From a virus: a stretch of 20,750 nt of DNA. Below, one piece after another: positions 17,301 through 20,750 of the stretch. The notes under the pieces were generated by a model, which did not search any database, was not told the DNA's origin, and saw only the letters and a list, made by a program, of their open reading frames with translations. The DNA lies in the IMG/VR virus record IMGVR_UViG_3300025118_000201, positions 1 through 20,750 of that record. One strand, given 5' to 3'. Every line of letters begins with the position of its first letter. Positions within the stretch are counted from its first letter, which is position 1. The position numbers and the translations under genes are program-made.

Positions 17301-20300
17301 GCCAACTTAGTAAATGTCACCCCCGTCAAATTAGATTTTTCCAAGATTTTAATACGGGCCGTGTCGCGCGGTTGATTTGTGGTACCTACAGTTTTTCCTA
17401 AAGAAACTTCTAGGAGGGTATGAGTGTGACACTGGCCATCCTCATCGCAAACTTCTTCAACAACCCCACCCACAATTGAATGAATGTGGCCATCCGCCCA
17501 AGACGTTTCTCCATTCAAAGTAGGTTCTGCATCCTCCCCTTCGGAGTCTAAATCGCCTATAGTATAAGTGTGACGATGTCCATCATCAAGGGACGTAAGA
17601 GTCTCTTTTAAAGCAGCAAGAGAACCGCGGTTGCGGGCGCCAGTTATTACACCATCATCGGAAACCAAATCTGACAAATAAAGTTGCAAGTCAAATCCTG
17701 TGGAATATGCGTCTCCTATATCGTAATCCCATGGGACGCCGTCGTACGCGTACCCACTCGTCGAGGCGCCTCCCACATTGGGTGTTGCCTGCAGTCCTTT
17801 ACAATTGTCTTGAAAACTTAGTACAAGATCGGCGGTGGATTTTCGTGCTTGTTCAACGAAATTAATTTCTTTGGTCTCAAAATCTGGTTCAAAGGTAGTG
17901 TTATAACCAAGAACGTCTGAATCGAGTCGTAATAAATTAACTCCACTTCCAACAGTTCTTACGCCGGCTTGGGCAAAACTAGAAGTGGTGGTTACATTGC
18001 CTATAAATTCATTATTTGATGTAAATGTTACAATTCCTGGGAGGCCGCGGTCAGCATAATCCGGAGTAGTCATTGGCGCCAAGCCGGTTTTCACATTTCC
18101 CAAGAGATAATCTTGTAACCATTCTCCAATTTTAGTTGGGAAAGCGCCCTCTTGCTTGCTGAGTTTGGGTGGGTTAGGGAAAAGGGCGGCGAAGGTCTCG
18201 GTGTCTTCTGCTGCATCTACGGCATCTGAATCCTTTTGGTCTAAATAAAAATCAACATATCCCCTTCTATTGGAAGCTTTTCTATTATGAGCAGTTAAAG
18301 GAAGTCCCATCGTATCCGACAAAACCATGTTCATCAACCCATATTTTGATTCCCATGGGCCGTTTCCAATCATATCGTAAGCAAATTCAATTTTTAATGC
18401 TTCTAGATCGCCACTTAAACCGGCCGTCGCAACAGACACTGACTCTTCGGGCTCAATAGGCAAAACCCCATTATCGCAGCCGGGATCAGAAAATAAGGGA
18501 GGAAGTGCCGCCTCTGGAATTCCCCCCTGTAATGCATTGGCTATATCTGATAAATCGTTTGATGGTACACATATTTGTGTTATTTGCTCTGCTGTCGCTC
18601 TTCCTGAAAGTATTTGACTTCTGAGGTCGCAGAACTCTTCTACTTGTTCTGGTGAGGCGCATGCACACAAACCAGCAGCTTGGGGTATGGCGTCAGGAAA
18701 GGAATCCAAAAAGTCTTGCAATTTCTCTTTAAAAGCTCCCGGGAATAAATTGCCCATATTACAAAAGAAGCTTTTAATAGTGTCGTCATTCCTCAGGCCG
18801 GCCTCAAATTCAGGATATTCATAATGGATTATTTGGCGAACAATCTGTAAAAACTCTGCGGATGGCTCGCACAAAAAAGCACTATAAAGTTCTTCGGTGG
18901 TTACAGCATTAGATACATCGCCTGCCAAGTTTAAGACCTGTTCTGTGTCGGCCAGTGCGGCAGTCCCAACTCCCAAATCACTAAACATATCTACAAGCGT
19001 ATCATCAATTACTTCGTCTGGGACGTCGTCTCCGCAAATAGAATCTCTAATGGCATCAACAATTTTGGTGCGACCACCGCTAGCCAACGCGGCGAGAGCT
19101 TGTCCGGTGGCACCCGCTGCTTTACAGGCGGCGCCTCCCAATATATCACAAATCTTTGTGAAAATCATTATTAATATTTTTAACAATGCCTGTTGAATAG
19201 CATATTTGGCCGCTTCCATCAATAATCTTTGAAAATCATTTCGTGATGGCATCCATCCGTAAGGGTTTTCATATCGCGGCATTGTAATGCCGTGGGTCGT
19301 CGTACAAAATGGTATTTCGAAATCCTTAATGAAATCCACATAGGAAGGATTAAAAGGAGGAGGAACTGGACAATCTAAAGTGGCAATGATATAAGAGACC
19401 ATTTGAGCGCCAGGAAGCTTATTCAATTCCGCTAGCAAATCCATATAGGCATCAGCATATAACTCCAAATATGCCAAAATTACGGCTTCCATAACTAGGT
19501 TAGGATCCAGCTTTCCAGTCGCGCCGCTTGCATCTAATGTTTTTCCTAAAGTGCGTTCATCACGGCGGGCACCTGAACCCCACGTTAACGGCTCACCGCC
19601 GGTAGTTTGTGGCGGGTCTCCTTGCATGTCCGACTTCTGCTGTTCGGTAACCATTGCTTCATCTTCAAACGGGTATCCGGCATCTGGGGTTGGGTTTGCA
19701 TCAGATGCAATCTGATCGGAAGTATACTGTAGATCAGAACCTTGTTGGAAAACGTCTCCACTTTCTAATTTTTTCTTAATTAATGCATCTAATTCTGCTT
19801 GCTTAGAGGGAGGAAGCCCAACAAATAATTTATCAAAATTCTCCAGACTCATTGCTCGCAATGCGCTTTCAATAATAGTGGCCATGGCCTGTTCAAAAGT
19901 CAAGCCCGAGAACAAACACGATACCGTTGACATCATTAATTCTGTCATACCACAGAATTTAATTTTATCAAAAGCCTCTTCCCATAACTCTTCTATAGAG
20001 TCTACAGAGTCCGTCAGGGCAGCACAAAACGCCAAAGTAGATTTAGAATCTATTGATTCGTAAGCCTGCATTTTGGCCATTTTCATAATATCCACATTCT
20101 GTTGTATGTCTGAATCCCAAACTTGGCCAATCTTAATTTTCTCGTCTATAATTCCTTGAATATCTTCACTGCATAAGTTTTTATTAAATTGATAAGCAAT
20201 AGCGTCGCCTAAGTTGAAAACTTCATCTAGAATATCCTCACCTAGTTGTTTTCCTTCGTCTGCTAGGGCGGCCGCTACACAGCTAACTACTGTATTTTGA

Positions 20301-20750
20301 GGGTCGGTGTTGGCATATGCTTGATTGGTGGTAGAGTAGATGGTAGGATAAGTATATTTTTTAACAAATTCTAGCCATGGCAATGGCTCACGGGCCGTCA
20401 AATCGGATTCCATATCATCCAATTGGGCTAAATATGCCATCGCTGTTGGATCTGTCCATGCGGAGCCTGGGCGCAGAAGTGGTCCTAATTTACTATCTTT
20501 CTTAAAAAATATAGGAGTGTTTTCACATCCTTCTGTATAAACGGTTAACTTTATAAGTTCATAATCGCTATTAAAACTAAAAGTTACTTCTTCAATTTTT
20601 TCTCTTCTCCATATGCGCCCGAAAGCTCCACCACCGCTCCCTCCAATTTTATAGTTTTTAGTATTTAAAAATTCGTCCAACTCGGGAAGTAATTTGGCAG
20701 TTATAGAGCCCTTGAGTATACCCCAGTCTCCATAATTCTCTAAAGCAAAA
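14375..20750 (-). CDS. Giant phage structural protein, N-terminus outside the window, at least 2124 aa visible
   Basis: I do not recognise a named family. The frame stays open from the TAA at 14375-14377 to the right edge. The TTG at 20680 is not the start, because 23 more sense codons (from FALENYGDW) precede it with no stop. Residues below count from the edge. The first roughly 760 residues are largely helical and hold about 18 of its 25 or so cysteines. A hydrophobic helix-like stretch (LLKILIMIFTKICDIL) lies near 515-540. Three HxH motifs sit at 1056-1060 (DGHRH), 1086-1090 (DGHIH) and 1104-1110 (DGQCHTH). A charged helical, possibly coiled-coil part lies near 1610-1690, and the C-terminus is acidic then basic. 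It directly precedes the gp25-like gene, so it is probably a baseplate hub, spike-associated or wedge protein. HxH motifs bind metal in known phage tips; that role here is inferred. Confidence 0.8.
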   Translation of the reverse strand, partial: FALENYGDWGILKGSITAKLLPELDEFLNTKNYKIGGSGGGAFGRIWRREKIEEVTFSFNSDYELIKLTVYTEGCENTPIFFKKDSKLGPLLRPGSAWTDPTAMAYLAQLDDMESDLTAREPLPWLEFVKKYTYPTIYSTTNQAYANTDPQNTVVSCVAAALADEGKQLGEDILDEVFNLGDAIAYQFNKNLCSEDIQGIIDEKIKIGQVWDSDIQQNVDIMKMAKMQAYESIDSKSTLAFCAALTDSVDSIEELWEEAFDKIKFCGMTELMMSTVSCLFSGLTFEQAMATIIESALRAMSLENFDKLFVGLPPSKQAELDALIKKKLESGDVFQQGSDLQYTSDQIASDANPTPDAGYPFEDEAMVTEQQKSDMQGDPPQTTGGEPLTWGSGARRDERTLGKTLDASGATGKLDPNLVMEAVILAYLELYADAYMDLLAELNKLPGAQMVSYIIATLDCPVPPPFNPSYVDFIKDFEIPFCTTTHGITMPRYENPYGWMPSRNDFQRLLMEAAKYAIQQALLKILIMIFTKICDILGGAACKAAGATGQALAALASGGRTKIVDAIRDSICGDDVPDEVIDDTLVDMFSDLGVGTAALADTEQVLNLAGDVSNAVTTEELYSAFLCEPSAEFLQIVRQIIHYEYPEFEAGLRNDDTIKSFFCNMGNLFPGAFKEKLQDFLDSFPDAIPQAAGLCACASPEQVEEFCDLRSQILSGRATAEQITQICVPSNDLSDIANALQGGIPEAALPPLFSDPGCDNGVLPIEPEESVSVATAGLSGDLEALKIEFAYDMIGNGPWESKYGLMNMVLSDTMGLPLTAHNRKASNRRGYVDFYLDQKDSDAVDAAEDTETFAALFPNPPKLSKQEGAFPTKIGEWLQDYLLGNVKTGLAPMTTPDYADRGLPGIVTFTSNNEFIGNVTTTSSFAQAGVRTVGSGVNLLRLDSDVLGYNTTFEPDFETKEINFVEQARKSTADLVLSFQDNCKGLQATPNVGGASTSGYAYDGVPWDYDIGDAYSTGFDLQLYLSDLVSDDGVITGARNRGSLAALKETLTSLDDGHRHTYTIGDLDSEGEDAEPTLNGETSWADGHIHSIVGGVVEEVCDEDGQCHTHTLLEVSLGKTVGTTNQPRDTARIKILEKSNLTGVTFTKLAAMVPVIRVKILGKEISFFTDLQDTLTPKNSADTLEAAGVDTFLDWVGTWGSGRDFFTFPTIVMQDVKYEFLSVDDTLDGINFNSYPQFLSTFSSYQSYAPQVVLLHEILKNNGNDLEISSLQTQYDAIMTNLTLLITQEVGENENAFKYGATYDELSTEDIEYVLEEPVAGVDLTGTPVTYEAGTNYYDVKLDVPLLDPLRIVFKLGWRPILPKDQIMGISRMQYNDNVLAAAAKDAGEPIPTPTNRAFYLDPLTYGGSYVNPPIYMAPSQSTGWLGFVEVMFPEMSPCKPYTTDLIDFKDIQDKIDDAYPLIPEDERLRDDPDCAVELPYNRILNRADVAGLEGLISAAIRIYVSTNFIKSIATFTKFNPSFPEVFSSLYAQYIIEDMEASFKGAQKAFWEFFNPFKNSKFWYGFLEQTVQLYGRKVDDGSITDPPEDVLDAMGRLNSMQQGYAYPDQAELNEEKGNMAGLFESLKKYRIDKNYEAIQKTEEDAKLIFKELVKNELNFMGAKLIENLKIVGMSPAIYDLDYYILQYLSQGGSGLTLSEELVRTYVDLPTEGDEHYTSGGEFAASDGSEYVGYYHVIIDAEGNPAYMTGEFDTGKASALDDTLTPFANKVTVNVGDIAPLDDTSTGPFQITTTTPIPVLDNADTPADVPFRIEKYIRIGEAYYAPGSTDLSTELASKDQNSNISEAYPGTLELVTDVNGETVGLTGELGVRYGLRFSIVLSSGTYTVTEVEIDSLDLKISQMDPLEGDSLLLLCLIKMLKQDEKFKMATHYIFPLNKLTAMAAIYNGEAFLPSIGEKVVPIGAINSDSLALKPGSNVKYTMTSASDGTTTDVTSATSADEIAAASVITPEVDGIDGWANKVDRTPGSLLNPLAGMGVVSYDQWDQVLLRNSKSKIKRMFKNYYKSRDLDDEEDEPADSGGIIITNQLKEKFRPRPGQDLLPFWKRRMLRTNPFNANGELCEEKD

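Noticed and set aside
20678-20680. TTG as the start of the upstream giant protein.
   Set aside because: The frame is open for 23 more codons to the window edge with normal-looking protein sequence, so the true start is outside the window.

Overview
The window is a block of tailed-phage tail and baseplate genes, all on the minus strand and packed head to tail. The organism is most likely a large contractile-tailed phage (class Caudoviricetes). The evidence is a gp25/gpW-like protein followed directly by a gp6/gpJ-like protein, plus two giant structural-type proteins of over 2,100 and 3,087 residues. Base composition looks AT-rich by eye. I see no host genes, integrase, tRNA or other RNA gene, CRISPR array or insertion sequence. 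The general look of the proteins (LamG-like domains, DNRLRE-like domain, very long Ser/Thr/Gly-rich stretches) resembles environmental, probably marine, myoviruses. That last point rests on memory of such families and was not checked by a search.

In transcription order (right to left): a giant structural protein cut off by the right edge (14375-20750); a 122-aa gp25-like baseplate wedge protein (13980-14348); a 598-aa gp6/baseplate-J-like wedge protein (12166-13962); a 587-aa protein with an N-terminal DNRLRE-like domain (10403-12166); a 3,087-aa protein with two LamG-like regions and a P2 gpI-like KGT motif (1150-10413); a 355-aa protein of unknown function (42-1109); and the first 18 codons of a further gene (1-54). 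The largest gap between genes is 40 bases, and three junctions overlap by 1 to 13 bases, so the block reads as one co-transcribed and partly translationally coupled unit. Its promoter and terminator must lie outside the window.

The order gp25-like, gp6-like, then (after one extra gene) a KGT-containing protein matches P2 genes W, J and I, and the functional set T4 gp25, gp6 and gp7, which build the inner baseplate wedge. The 3,087-aa protein is therefore best read as the third wedge component, enlarged by carbohydrate-binding-type LamG-like regions and a very long middle section. The 587-aa protein sits inside the wedge cluster and probably decorates or extends the wedge. The giant upstream protein takes the position that spike gene V holds in P2 and has three regular HxH motifs of the kind that bind metal in phage spike and fibre tips. 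A spike or tip role is only a hypothesis.

I found no defence island, reverse transcriptase, toxin or other new enzymatic system. What is unusual is the size and domain composition of the baseplate proteins.
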